A stretch of DNA of 45,357 nucleotides, taken from contig DATBGE010000158.1 in NCBI GenBank assembly GCA_036558125.1, positions 1-45,357 of the forward strand. Direction: 5' to 3'. The position numbers and the translations under genes were made by a program. The first letter of the stretch is position 1; each line of letters begins with the position of its first letter. This document shows positions 1 to 8,405 of this stretch, one piece after another. The stretch is from DATBGE01 sp036558125 (GTDB lineage Bacteria; Gemmatimonadota; Gemmatimonadetes; Gemmatimonadales; GWC2-71-9). A model generated the notes under the pieces. The model saw nothing but the letters and a program-made list of their open reading frames with translations, was not told where the DNA came from and ran no database searches.

Positions 1-402
1 CAGCTTCCACTTGGCCACCAGTCCGCGGGACTTGCCCTGGACGATCTTCAGATAGTCATCGATGAACCCGATCCCGCCCATCCACAGGGTGGCGAGCACC
101 GCGAACCACACGAAGCGCGAGTTGAGCCGGGCCCACAACAGGGTCGGGATGATCGTCGCGAGCAGGATGATCAGTCCGCCCATCGTCGGCGTGCCGCGCT
201 TCCCCTGGTGAGACGCGGGTCCCTCGGCCCGGATGATCTGTCCGATGCGGCGGGCCCGAAGCCGCGCGATGATCGGCGGGCCGACCACGAAGGCGAGCAG
301 GATGGCGGTGACGAGCGCGGCCGCAGCCCGGAAGCTGATGTAATTGAGAAGATTGAAGATCAGGAACTGCTTGCCCAGCGGCGCGAGCAAGTGATAGAGC
401 AC
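1..402 (-). CDS. mraY: MraY, phospho-N-acetylmuramoyl-pentapeptide transferase (N-terminal part, cut by window edge)
   Basis: MraY transfers phospho-MurNAc-pentapeptide from UDP to undecaprenyl phosphate in the inner membrane, making lipid I. Only the first 134 codons are present; the rest lies beyond base 1. The reading begins at a GTG (402-400), which gives MLYHLLAPLG, and carries three hydrophobic segments around residues 22-40, 75-90 and 97-113. The family motifs GKRGTPTMGG (about 68-76) and GFIDDYLK (about 112-119, with the paired catalytic-site aspartates) are intact. The murF stop lies 6 bases upstream, with a GAGG-like ribosome site in that junction, so it is expected to be co-transcribed with murF. 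The identification is secure; the GTG start is inferred from fit to the family N-terminus. Confidence 0.95.
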   Translation of the reverse strand, partial: MLYHLLAPLGKQFLIFNLLNYISFRAAAALVTAILLAFVVGPPIIARLRARRIGQIIRAEGPASHQGKRGTPTMGGLIILLATIIPTLLWARLNSRFVWFAVLATLWMGGIGFIDDYLKIVQGKSRGLVAKWKL

Positions 403-408
403 GGCGCC

Positions 409-1779
409 TCAGTGGATGGGGTGATCCTGTCCGGTGAGAAACGGAAGTATACGTTCGAGCGCTACGCCACGGGATGCCTTGAGCACAACCAGCTCGTCGC
501 CGCGAAGCCGTCCCTTGAGCAAGGGACCAAGAGTCGGAGCGTCAGGCGCGGTGAGCAGACGGTCCTTAAGCCGCCCCGAGTAGGGGGTGAGGACGGGCAC
601 GAAGTCTCCCACAGCCGCCAGGAGGTCTGGCTCCAACCCCACCAGCGCGGCGGCGACGGCCGCGTGGTGTCGTGCCGACTCGGGTCCCAGCTCTCGCATC
701 GTCCCCGCGACGAACACCAGCGGACGCCCGCCCCGCATCGTGCGGGCAGTCGCGATGGCCGCCATGAACGAGGAAGGGTTCGCGTTATAGGCGTCATTGA
801 TGATGGTGAGGCCGCCAGCCTCAATGATTTCTCCGCGTCCTCCGGGAATCCGGAGGCCCCGAAGCGCCTCGGCTGCCGCCGCCGAATCAACCGACAGCTC
901 CTGCCCCAGCGTCCACGCGAGCATGGCGTTCGACGCCTGATGCTGACCCAGGAGCGGCAAGGTGATTCGAAGCCCGTCCACCATCAGGGTGGCGCGTCCG
1001 GTCGAGTCAACCGACACCGATTGGGGCACTCGATCGGCTCTCGCCAGGCCCACCGTCAGCACCCGTTGCGCCTTGCGCCGAGCACCGTCGGCGAGACTCG
1101 GCGGTTCGGTGCCCACCAAGGCGAGCGGAACGCCAGCCAGCAGCTCGAGCTCTTCCTCGAGAATTCCTTCCAGGCTGCCGAACCCATCGAGATGTGACAG
1201 CACCACGTTGGTGGTGACCGTGACGGACGGCTCGATGATCTCCCGCGCCTGCGCCAGCTCGCCTCTCATGTTGGCGCCGGCTTCGATCACCAATGCCTCG
1301 GTGTCGGCAGGTGCGGCGAGAATGGTCTTGGGAATCCCGACCAGGTTGTTGTCGTTGGCCGGCGTGGAGTAGAGACGGTAGCGGGTGCGCAGCACCGCCG
1401 CGCACATCTCCTTGGTGCTGGTCTTTCCGTTGGCTCCGCCGACCGCGACCACGGGGCCGCTGATCCCTCGCCTGCGGTGGCGCGCCAGCATCCCGTACGC
1501 CTTGAGCGTGTCTTCCACCGGATAGAAGGCGAGACCCTCGATCGGCTCGGTACCTTGACGCACCACCGCGGCCGAGGCTCCAGCGGCGCGCGCAGCTTCG
1601 AGATGATCATGCCCGTCGAACCGGTCTCCCTTGATCGCGACGAACAGGGCGCCTTGCTGCAGTGTGCGCGTGTCGGTTGACACCTCGCTGTATTCGGCAG
1701 CGCCACCACCCGCCGGGAGATCCAGCGCGGCACGCACCTCGGCATCGCTCCAGCCTTGCCACTTCACTGTCTTGCTCAC
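409..1779 (-). CDS. murF: MurF, UDP-MurNAc-tripeptide--D-Ala-D-Ala ligase
   Basis: MurF is the cytoplasmic ATP-dependent ligase that adds D-Ala-D-Ala to UDP-MurNAc-tripeptide. The 456-residue length is normal. Visible motifs are the P-loop GGANGKTSTKE (about 114-124), EAGAN (166-170), the substrate-loop SHLDGFGS (195-202) and INDAYNANP in the C-terminal half. The start is GTG (1779-1777) in a GTGA overlap with the murE stop, so translation is probably coupled. One oddity: the lysine that is carbamoylated in Mur ligases appears to be replaced by Glu210 (codon GAG at 1152-1150), within LEEELELL. The neighbouring MurE keeps its lysine. The family call is secure from motifs and cluster position; the lysine loss rests on my manual alignment to E. 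coli MurF. Confidence 0.95.
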   Translation of the reverse strand: MSKTVKWQGWSDAEVRAALDLPAGGGAAEYSEVSTDTRTLQQGALFVAIKGDRFDGHDHLEAARAAGASAAVVRQGTEPIEGLAFYPVEDTLKAYGMLARHRRRGISGPVVAVGGANGKTSTKEMCAAVLRTRYRLYSTPANDNNLVGIPKTILAAPADTEALVIEAGANMRGELAQAREIIEPSVTVTTNVVLSHLDGFGSLEGILEEELELLAGVPLALVGTEPPSLADGARRKAQRVLTVGLARADRVPQSVSVDSTGRATLMVDGLRITLPLLGQHQASNAMLAWTLGQELSVDSAAAAEALRGLRIPGGRGEIIEAGGLTIINDAYNANPSSFMAAIATARTMRGGRPLVFVAGTMRELGPESARHHAAVAAALVGLEPDLLAAVGDFVPVLTPYSGRLKDRLLTAPDAPTLGPLLKGRLRGDELVVLKASRGVALERILPFLTGQDHPIH

Positions 1780-3248
1780 TTGGCGCCGCCAACGATACCG
1801 GTCACGATTTCCCGTTCGTCGAACGGCAGCTTCATCGTCCCCACTACCTGATAGGTCTCGTGGCCCTTCCCCGCGAGCAGAATGGTATCTCCCGGGCGGC
1901 CCGCATCGACGGCGGCGCGGATCGCGTCACGGCGGTCCACCAGCCGAAGGTGCGATGCGCTGCCCATTCCCTGCTCCACGTCGGCGATGATCGCACCGGG
2001 ATCCTCGGTGCGAGGATTATCCGAGGTAACGATCGCGAGATCGGAGAGCGTCGCCGCGATCCGACCCATGACTGGCCGCTTGCCGCGGTCCCGATCGCCA
2101 CCGCACCCGAAGACGACGATCAGGCGCCCCGGAGTCAACGGACGCAGGCTCTGCAGCGCCCGCTCGAGGGCATCGGGCGTATGGGCGTAATCGCGGAGCA
2201 CGACACAGGGACGCTCGACGATACGCTCCATCCGTCCCGGCACCTGCGGAGCGGCCGTCAACGCCGCCGCAACGCGGGCCAGCGATTGTCCCAGTGCCAG
2301 ACTCGTCGCCGCGGCAGCGAGCGCGTTGTGAATGTTGAACTCGCCGAGGAGTGGCAGGGTGACGTGCTCCCCGCCCTGGGGGGCGGTGAGCTTGAAGCGG
2401 CTGCCGGAATGATCCTGCTGAATGTCGGTCGCCGAGACCTGTGAGCCCGAGGTAAAGCCGTAGCTCAGCCGGCGGCTGCGCGGCGGAAGCGCGCCCCAGG
2501 CGGGATCATCCTGATTGACGATTTCCCAGCCCTCGAGGCCGAGGTATCCGCTCAGCCGGAGCTTGGCCGCGAGATACGACTCCATGGTGCGGTGATAGTC
2601 GAGATGATCGCGGGTCAGGTTGGTGAAGATCCCGGCGTCGAAGCACAGGCCGTCGAGACGGCCCTGATCCAGGCTGTGCGACGAGGTCTCCATCGCGACA
2701 TGGGTCACACCCCGCGTGACCATCGCCGCCAGGGTCGCCTGGAGATCGATCGGCCCCGGTGTCGTGAGTGATCCCGCGGTAGACTCGACCGGATTCCCCT
2801 GGCCATCGAAGGCGCCCAGCGTACCGATGCTCCCCGCCGTACCCTCTCCATTGAAGAGATGGCGCACCAGGGCCGTCGTCGTGGTCTTTCCGTTGGTGCC
2901 GGTGATGCCGATGAGAGAGAGCTTCCGGGCGGGATCACCGTACCAGAACCGGCCCGCGGCAATCGCCGCGCGACGCCCGTCAACCACCACGATCTCGGGA
3001 ACCGCACTGCCCATCGGCTGCTCCACGACCAGCGCCGCGGCGCCGCGCTTCACGGCATCGGCGACGAACTGGTGTCCATCGCTCTGCGAACCTCGCACCG
3101 CGATGAAGGCGTTCCCCGAGGCCACGCTGCGACTGTCCGCGGTAAGGCCACTCAGGTTGACTGACGAGGTCGGTCCCTGGGCAACGAGGCCCTCCCGTCG
3201 CAGAGCCAGCACCAGTTCGCTCAGCGAACGGCCGTTCACTGGGCCCAT
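1776..3248 (-). CDS. murE: MurE, UDP-MurNAc-L-Ala-D-Glu--meso-diaminopimelate ligase
   Basis: MurE adds the third residue of the peptidoglycan stem peptide in the cytoplasm. The 490-residue protein has the P-loop GTNGKTTT (117-124), ETSSHSLDQ (about 187-195), LTRDHLDYH (211-219), the expected carbamoylated Lys229 in AAKLRL, and DNPRTEDP (410-417). The DNPR signature is the known marker of meso-diaminopimelate rather than lysine specificity, so this organism should make a Gram-negative-type stem peptide. ATG start. The gene overlaps ftsI by 13 bases upstream and murF by 4 bases downstream. Confidence 0.96.
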   Translation of the reverse strand: MGPVNGRSLSELVLALRREGLVAQGPTSSVNLSGLTADSRSVASGNAFIAVRGSQSDGHQFVADAVKRGAAALVVEQPMGSAVPEIVVVDGRRAAIAAGRFWYGDPARKLSLIGITGTNGKTTTTALVRHLFNGEGTAGSIGTLGAFDGQGNPVESTAGSLTTPGPIDLQATLAAMVTRGVTHVAMETSSHSLDQGRLDGLCFDAGIFTNLTRDHLDYHRTMESYLAAKLRLSGYLGLEGWEIVNQDDPAWGALPPRSRRLSYGFTSGSQVSATDIQQDHSGSRFKLTAPQGGEHVTLPLLGEFNIHNALAAAATSLALGQSLARVAAALTAAPQVPGRMERIVERPCVVLRDYAHTPDALERALQSLRPLTPGRLIVVFGCGGDRDRGKRPVMGRIAATLSDLAIVTSDNPRTEDPGAIIADVEQGMGSASHLRLVDRRDAIRAAVDAGRPGDTILLAGKGHETYQVVGTMKLPFDEREIVTGIVGGAK

Positions 3249-5194
3249 ACCGTCACAGTACCGCCAGCCGTGAGCGAATCGCCGGCAGCGGGAGAAGTAC
3301 GTACCACGAGGCCGCCGCCCCGCAGCGCTACCTGGAAGCCACGCCGGTGGAGGGCGACCGCCGCCTTGCGCAGGTTGGCGCCGACTACATTCGGCACCGG
3401 GCGACGGTCGCGGGCCTTGGTGCTGTCAGCGCTCAGCGGCCACGGTAGAACCACCGACGTCTCGGCTTCCGGTTCCACCCGGGAGGCCGTGTCACTGGTG
3501 GCGGGAGCCTCGCTGGTCGCCAGGCGTCTGCGGTCGATGGCGCTGCGCCGGGTAGCCAGCGCCTCCTGCAGCATGCCCCGGGTGACGGGAGCCGCGGTCG
3601 CGCCTCCGTAGTAGTCGCCCTTGGGATCGTCGATCTTCACGATGACGACGAGTTGGGGATCGTCCGCGGGAAAGAGAGCGGCGAAGGACGCCGTGTAGCT
3701 GCCGGTCACGTAGTGGCCACCCTCGAAGCGCTGCGCCGTGCCGGTCTTGCCCATCAGCGTGTAGTTGACCAGCTGCGCCCGCTCTCCGGTTCCTCCCTCA
3801 CCAACGGCACCGGCCAGATACTCGCGGAGCGTCCGCACCACCTCGCGCCGCACCGCTCGACGAACCGGTTCCGGCTTGTGGCGATAGCGCACCTTGCCAT
3901 CGGGACCCCGGATTTCCCGGATCAGAGTGGGGGTCAACAACACGCCATCGTTGGCGAGTGCGCCGTATGCCGCCGCCAGCTGAACCGGCGTCACCCCAAA
4001 CGCATACCCCATGGCAACGCTGGGGCCGTTGTAGCCGGGCTTCCACTGATCGGGAGTCGGCAGACGCCCGCGTGCCTCGGAGGGGAACTCGACGCCCGTC
4101 GGGCTGCCGAAGCCAAAATCGCGGAGTGCGTCGTACTGTTCCGACGCCGAAAGCCGTTGGGAAAACTTTGCCATGGCGATGTTGCTCGACACTTCAATCG
4201 CCTTGGCCAGGGTGAGATTGCCATGCGTCGTGTGGGCGTCGGTAATGGGCTTCGTTCGGCCCGGCATGGACCATTTCCCTTCCTCGCCATAGACCTCGTC
4301 CGTGCTATCCACCCGGTGGAGCGATAGCAGCGCCGCCGCGGTGAAGAGCTTGGCCGTCGAGCCTGGCTCAAAGGGATCGGTGAAGAACGAAGGCCGGTTG
4401 CCGATCAGGTCCTGGTCCACCCTGCGTCGTGAGGCGATGGCCAGGAGTTCCCCCGTGCTGGGGTCCATGAACACCACATCGCCACCGGCCGCCTTGAGCC
4501 GTTCGATCGCGTCGTCGAGGCCGTGTTCGGCGATCTCCTGTAGCTCCGCATCCAGCGTGAGGTAGACGTCCTCCCCGGGAACCGGATCGCTCACGAGGCG
4601 AGAGGGAGACTCGTAGCGGCGTCCGGCCCGGTCCCGCAGCACCACCTCTTCTCCGGGCAGCCCTGTCAGGATCGAATCCAGTGCGAGCTCGATGCCCGAT
4701 GCTCCGTTACCGCTGTCGGCGTTGAGACCACCGATCACCGAACGCGCGAGAGCGCCGGCCGGGTAGTGCCGGGCAAATTCCGGCGTGAGGTGAATACCCG
4801 GCACCTTGCGCAGAGCCTGCACCTGCACTCCGGTGAACGGGCCGTGGTAGTAGATCCACTTCGGGTTCTTGGCGAAATCACGCCGCAGCCGGCTGGCGGG
4901 CAGCTCGAGGCTCCTGGCCACCGCGTTAATGGTGGCCGAACGACCCTCGACTTCAGTGGGGGCGATGCCGACGTGGAAGTATTCCTGGGTAATCGCCAGC
5001 GCGACGCCGCTCCGGTCGTAGATCCCGCCCCGGCGGGCTGGCAGCACCAGGTGAAGCTTTCGTTGTTCTTCGGCTTCGGACTCCCACTGGGATCGCTGGA
5101 CAATCTGCAGTTGCGCGGCCCGTCCCAGTACAGCCAACACCGCCAGGACGAAGACGACTTCGAGCGATGCGATGCGGGTGGTGACTTTGGCCAT
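3236..5194 (-). CDS. ftsI: FtsI-type penicillin-binding protein with one PASTA repeat
   Basis: Class B penicillin-binding protein, the septal peptidoglycan transpeptidase. It has 652 residues. An N-terminal membrane anchor (about 10-30) is followed by the PBP dimerisation domain with the RRGGIYDRSG motif (54-63). The transpeptidase domain carries SxxK at Ser279-Lys282 (GSTAK), SSN at 336-338 and KTG at 483-485. A proline/glutamate-rich linker precedes a single C-terminal PASTA repeat (VPNVVGANL, about 600-652). PASTA repeats bind peptidoglycan in related division PBPs. The ATG shares one base with the ftsL stop (TGATG). The position after ftsL and before murE is the classic division-cluster order and supports FtsI rather than another class B PBP. 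Confidence 0.93.
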   Translation of the reverse strand: MAKVTTRIASLEVVFVLAVLAVLGRAAQLQIVQRSQWESEAEEQRKLHLVLPARRGGIYDRSGVALAITQEYFHVGIAPTEVEGRSATINAVARSLELPASRLRRDFAKNPKWIYYHGPFTGVQVQALRKVPGIHLTPEFARHYPAGALARSVIGGLNADSGNGASGIELALDSILTGLPGEEVVLRDRAGRRYESPSRLVSDPVPGEDVYLTLDAELQEIAEHGLDDAIERLKAAGGDVVFMDPSTGELLAIASRRRVDQDLIGNRPSFFTDPFEPGSTAKLFTAAALLSLHRVDSTDEVYGEEGKWSMPGRTKPITDAHTTHGNLTLAKAIEVSSNIAMAKFSQRLSASEQYDALRDFGFGSPTGVEFPSEARGRLPTPDQWKPGYNGPSVAMGYAFGVTPVQLAAAYGALANDGVLLTPTLIREIRGPDGKVRYRHKPEPVRRAVRREVVRTLREYLAGAVGEGGTGERAQLVNYTLMGKTGTAQRFEGGHYVTGSYTASFAALFPADDPQLVVIVKIDDPKGDYYGGATAAPVTRGMLQEALATRRSAIDRRRLATSEAPATSDTASRVEPEAETSVVLPWPLSADSTKARDRRPVPNVVGANLRKAAVALHRRGFQVALRGGGLVVRTSPAAGDSLTAGGTVTVWAQ

Positions 5195-5484
5195 CAGCGG
5201 TGGTCAGGCGTGGGAAGGCGGAAGACGGTGAACTCGGAGTCGGCCGGCTGGTGCAGGCCGAGTCGATTCTCCGCCTTGCGGCCGAGTTCCTGGCGACCGA
5301 GGGTGAGACGAAGATCACGCTGCAGGGCGGCCCGCTCCGCCTCGAGCGCGGTACGCTCGTCCCGCAGGACGTTGAGTCGCCGCGCCGTCTCCAGCGCCGC
5401 GGTCCGGCGCGCGAGCACGATCGCGGCCACGCCCAGGAAGAGCAGCAGCCAGAGCATGATCCAGTGGCGACCCCTAAACGTCAT
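5194..5484 (-). CDS. ftsL: FtsL-like division protein, single-pass membrane protein with coiled coil
   Basis: A 96-residue protein: a short basic N-terminus (MTFRGRHW), one transmembrane helix (about residues 9-25), then a heptad-rich periplasmic helix (LETARRLNVLRDERTALEAE, about 31-50), and a short tail. This layout and the position between rsmH and ftsI are those of FtsL, which forms a complex with FtsB and FtsQ to activate the septal synthase. Sequence conservation in FtsL is very low, so the call rests on architecture and synteny. I chose ATG 5484-5482, giving an 11-base overlap with rsmH. The reading frame continues upstream to 5598, but that extension has no hydrophobic or family character and lies wholly inside rsmH. 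Confidence 0.8.
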   Translation of the reverse strand: MTFRGRHWIMLWLLLFLGVAAIVLARRTAALETARRLNVLRDERTALEAERAALQRDLRLTLGRQELGRKAENRLGLHQPADSEFTVFRLPTPDHR

Positions 5485-6394
5485 CGGCTTTGTAGAAGAC
5501 TCGCAGTTTGGCGCTGCGGGCGCGGGGATTTCGGGCGGCTTCCTCGAGTGATGGTCTGACCGGCTTCCGGGGCCTGACCTTCCCCAGAGCCCGGCCACGG
5601 CAGATACAGACCGGCGTGCCGGGTGGGCAGATGCACGCCCGCGCCCAATCCTGAAAGGCGTGCTTTACGATGCGATCCTCGCCTGAATGATAACTGATCG
5701 CCGCTAGTCCCCCACCGGGAACCAGTGCCTCCAGCATCGAAGGCAAGGCATGCGCCAGCCCGCGAAGTTCGTCGTTCACCGCGATGCGGACCGCCTGGAA
5801 TAGCCGGGCGAAATCCGCGGGGCCCGAGCGGGGGCCGAGCACGGCACGAATCGCGTTGACCAGATCATCGCTGGTTGCGAATTGCTGGCGTGACCTGCGC
5901 TTCACCACTGCCTGCGCCAGACGGCCCGCGCGGGACTCGTCCCCATAGTCTGCGAAGATCCGGCGGAGTTCCTCGGTGTCGAGCTCATTGAGTATGTCGG
6001 CCGCCGTGGCTCCTGAGTCCCCCATCCTCATGTCCAACGGCGCACCCGGCCGGAAACTGAACCCGCGCGATGCTTCGTCGAGCTGGTGGGAGGACACTCC
6101 CAAGTCGAGGAGGATGAATTCGGGCTGGAACCGGGCGATGGCCTGGAGGGCGACCGGCTCGCTGTAAGCGGCGGGGAGATATTCGATGCGGCTGCCGAGG
6201 ATCTCACGGGCGGCGGCCAGTGCCTCGGGATCGCGGTCGATGCCGAGGACCTGTACCCCCGCCGCAACGAAGGCGGCGGCGTGGCCCCCGGCTCCCAGGG
6301 TAGCGTCCACCACGCGGCGGGCCCCCTGAGCGGCTTCCAGCACCTCTCGGAGAAGAACCGGTTCGTGATAGGACGGCGGTTGGGTCACCGGCAC
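5474..6394 (-). CDS. rsmH: RsmH (MraW), 16S rRNA (cytosine-1402-N4)-methyltransferase
   Basis: RsmH methylates N4 of C1402 in the decoding centre of 16S rRNA using S-adenosylmethionine. The 306-residue protein shows the N-terminal YHEPVLLREVL, the SAM-binding DATLGAGGH (about 30-38), DRDPEALA, LLDLGVSSHQLD, GFSFR, PLDMRM and the C-terminal NPRARSAKLR. The motif usually written FHSLEDRIVK reads YHSGEDRIVK here, and it is followed by a CxCPPGxPxCxCRG cysteine cluster seen in some phyla. The start is a GTG at 6394; a second GTG two codons later (6388) has a better-spaced GAG upstream and may be the true start. It is the first gene of the division cluster, with no mraZ before it. Confidence 0.95.
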   Translation of the reverse strand: MPVTQPPSYHEPVLLREVLEAAQGARRVVDATLGAGGHAAAFVAAGVQVLGIDRDPEALAAAREILGSRIEYLPAAYSEPVALQAIARFQPEFILLDLGVSSHQLDEASRGFSFRPGAPLDMRMGDSGATAADILNELDTEELRRIFADYGDESRAGRLAQAVVKRRSRQQFATSDDLVNAIRAVLGPRSGPADFARLFQAVRIAVNDELRGLAHALPSMLEALVPGGGLAAISYHSGEDRIVKHAFQDWARACICPPGTPVCICRGRALGKVRPRKPVRPSLEEAARNPRARSAKLRVFYKADDV

Positions 6395-6410
6395 TCAGTG
6401 GCGAAAGCGA

Positions 6411-6442
6411 GACACCCCGCCCGCAACAGCGGACGGGGTGTC
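6411..6442 (-). terminator. Strong hairpin between tRNA-Asp and rsmH, terminator or leader attenuator
   Basis: A perfect 9-base outer stem (GACACCCCG / CGGGGTGTC) is extended by a further 4 base pairs past one mismatch, closing on a 4-base loop. On the minus strand it begins 18 bases after the tRNA-Asp 3' end and stops 16 bases before the rsmH GTG. Only a weak pyrimidine stretch (TCTCGCTTTC) follows, so it is not a textbook rho-independent terminator. It could release the tRNA 3' end, attenuate read-through into the division operon, or both. Confidence 0.6.
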
Positions 6443-6460
6443 AACTCGAACCCAAGGGAG

Positions 6461-6535
6461 CGGGGCTGACGGGGCTCGAACCCGCGACCTCCGCAGTGAC
6501 AGTGCGGCACTCTAACCAAGCTGAGCTACAGCCCC
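6461..6535 (-). tRNA. tRNA-Asp (anticodon GTC)
   Basis: The minus strand folds as a complete 75-base cloverleaf. Acceptor arms GGGGCTG / CAGCCCC are perfectly paired with discriminator G73, as expected for tRNA-Asp. There is a D arm with GCTCAGCTTGGTTAGAG, an anticodon stem CCGCA / TGCGG around loop CTGTCAC (anticodon GTC), and a T arm GCGGG-TTCGAGC-CCCGT closing with one G-U pair. CCA is not encoded. It lies upstream of rsmH on the same strand. Confidence 0.97.
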
Positions 6536-6551
6536 TGATTGAGCGGGCGGG

Positions 6552-6557
6552 AATATA
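6552..6557 (-). promoter_or_regulatory. Possible -10 box for tRNA-Asp (TATATT)
   Basis: TATATT on the minus strand ends 16 bases before the tRNA 5' end, in an otherwise GC-rich spacer, so transcription could start a few bases before the mature tRNA. I see no convincing TTGACA-like -35 box at 16-18 bases upstream. The call rests on the AT-rich hexamer and spacing only. Confidence 0.35.
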
Positions 6558-6577
6558 GGAACCGGACCCCCGTATTG

Positions 6578-6607
6578 GTAGGGGACGACCACCCGCTTCG
6601 CCCCTAC
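6578..6607 (-). terminator. Inverted repeat at the end of the secreted TPR gene
   Basis: GTAGGGG and CCCCTAC pair perfectly over 7 bases. Three inner pairs (CGA/TCG) form if one base is bulged. The hairpin begins inside the TAG stop of the upstream TPR gene. There is no following T-run, so it may protect a 3' end or stop transcription weakly before the tRNA-Asp promoter. Confidence 0.4.
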
Positions 6608-8337
6608 TTGCAGTACACCTTAAGCATCGACGCGATACGCGGTTTCAGGCCGTCCAGATACTTCTGAAACTGCCCGAGATTCTGGGCCTGATCCGGTGGA
6701 GCGTGCGTGAATGCCTCCGCCGCCTCCGCTGCCATCGACTCCTCCTGCTTCGCCTTGTCGCAGGACTTCTCCTTCTCCGCCGCGGCATCGAGCGGCGGAA
6801 TCTGCTGCAGGATCGAAAGCCCGAGGTAGTAGTTAGCTAACGGGTAGATCTTGCCGGTTGGACTTGCCGTCGCCACGACCTGACGGAGCTTGACGGCGGC
6901 CTCAGGCCAGTTCTGCGGCGGCTGCAACAAGGGACGCGCGACGTTGAATAGAATTACCGAAACTCCTTCCTTGGCCTGGGCATCGCCGTACTTGGTCACG
7001 AAGTCGAGGAAGGGCTGCGCGTCGGCCGCGCGATTGGCCGTGACCAAGGCCTGAGCCGTCGCTAGGGCAGGCCCCACGGCCGTCGTGTCCTTCGCCATGA
7101 GGCGTTGGGTCGTGGCAACCTGGCTGTCCACCGGCCCCGTCAGCTGGTAGGCTGATACCAGCTGGTTCAGCAGGGTGACGTTGTCGGGGTACTTCTTGCT
7201 CCCCGCCGAGGCCCACTTCAGCAACCTCGATGTGTCCGGCTTCTGGCTCGCCATCACGGTGATCTTGAGATAGAACGAGCTGTCGGCCTTGCTCGAATCG
7301 TTGGCGACGACCTGCTCCAGCGCGTCCACGGCGCCGGCGAAATCACCTTTGAAGACCCGGGCGTTGCTCAGCAGGTCGTAGAGATCGCTGTTGGTCGGGT
7401 CGATCTTGAGCCCGTCCAGAGCCGTTTGCTCGGCCGCGTCCGGACGTTCGTACTTGATGAAAAGCTTGAAGGCCTGCTCCCGCAGGGTCTGGTTGGTGGG
7501 AGCCACGAGGAGCATCTGCTTCAGCGCCTCGACCGTCTTCGCGGTGTCTCCCTGCGCCTCGTAGATCTGGGCCATGGTAGTCCAGGCCTTGAGGCTGAGA
7601 GGGTCTCCTTCCACCGCTTCCCGCAGGTGACCCAGCGCCTCGGCCGTGTCCTTGGCCGTCGTTGGTGACATCCGGCTCTGCCGGTCGAGCGCCATCAGTC
7701 CCAGGCAGAGGTGGGCCAAGCCGTTCTTGGGCAGCGTGGCGATGGCTTTCTTGGCTGAGGCGGCAGCCTTGTCCGGCGCAGCCTTGCTTTGATCGATGCA
7801 GGCCCGCGCATCGTTGAAACTCTTGACCGCGGGGGTCAGGGCATCGGCCACGGCGCCGCCAACCTCATCCAGCTTTTGGCTCGGTCCCTGGGTGACTACC
7901 ACGACACTTCCGGCATCGTCGTTTATTCCCGCGAGCCGAGATGTGACCGAGTAGCGACCGCTCTGATCCTTGGAGAGGCTGGAGCCGACAAGAGCCTTGG
8001 CCTGCAGGGCATTGCCAAACTGCTTCTGGACGGTGGAGGCGAGGATCGCATCGGGTGGATAGCCGAACTGCTTGAGGGCGTCGTTCATCTGTTCCCGGGT
8101 GAGAACAGCAAAGTTGCCCCCGGCCACCTTATCCATCCGGGTGCGCATGCCCTGACCGATGATGACGCTCGAGGCGCTATCCTGAGACGAGAAGGAATGA
8201 GGATTCGCGACCAGCATCCGGGGCGCGTTCGCAGTGGCTGCTCCCGGTGCGGGACGGCGAGTTGGGATCTGGGCAGAAAGAACCGCGAAAGGCAGCGCGG
8301 TCAACAGCGGCAGTGACATCAGACGGACCAGGCGCAT
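6604..8337 (-). CDS. Exported TPR protein with an N-terminal TolB/CsgG-like region
   Basis: The 577-residue product begins with a signal peptide (MRLVRL, then a hydrophobic run to about 22, ending FAVLSAQ). Residues about 40-165 resemble the N-terminal domain of TolB/CsgG-like periplasmic proteins, with the pattern aS..I..GMRTRM...GGNFAVLTREQMND..KQFGYPPDA; this resemblance is by eye. Residues about 175-520 are tetratricopeptide repeats (for example AEALGHLREAVEGDPLSLKAW). The C-terminus has a lysine/glutamate-rich stretch and ends in VYCK. The ATG is preceded by GAGG eight bases upstream. It lies between two tRNA genes on the same strand. A periplasmic scaffold role is inferred; the substrate is unknown. 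Confidence 0.75.
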   Translation of the reverse strand: MRLVRLMSLPLLTALPFAVLSAQIPTRRPAPGAATANAPRMLVANPHSFSSQDSASSVIIGQGMRTRMDKVAGGNFAVLTREQMNDALKQFGYPPDAILASTVQKQFGNALQAKALVGSSLSKDQSGRYSVTSRLAGINDDAGSVVVVTQGPSQKLDEVGGAVADALTPAVKSFNDARACIDQSKAAPDKAAASAKKAIATLPKNGLAHLCLGLMALDRQSRMSPTTAKDTAEALGHLREAVEGDPLSLKAWTTMAQIYEAQGDTAKTVEALKQMLLVAPTNQTLREQAFKLFIKYERPDAAEQTALDGLKIDPTNSDLYDLLSNARVFKGDFAGAVDALEQVVANDSSKADSSFYLKITVMASQKPDTSRLLKWASAGSKKYPDNVTLLNQLVSAYQLTGPVDSQVATTQRLMAKDTTAVGPALATAQALVTANRAADAQPFLDFVTKYGDAQAKEGVSVILFNVARPLLQPPQNWPEAAVKLRQVVATASPTGKIYPLANYYLGLSILQQIPPLDAAAEKEKSCDKAKQEESMAAEAAEAFTHAPPDQAQNLGQFQKYLDGLKPRIASMLKVYCK

Positions 8338-8405
8338 TTACATGGCCTCGCAAGGGGAGCAAAAGTCGCAGACAGCACGCGGGTCGCCAACGTGGCGGCC
8401 CGCCA

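Noticed and set aside
3236..3430. PASTA repeat as part of a serine/threonine kinase of the PknB type
   Set aside because: The repeat is at the end of a complete class B transpeptidase with SxxK, SSN and KTG motifs; no kinase motif is present.
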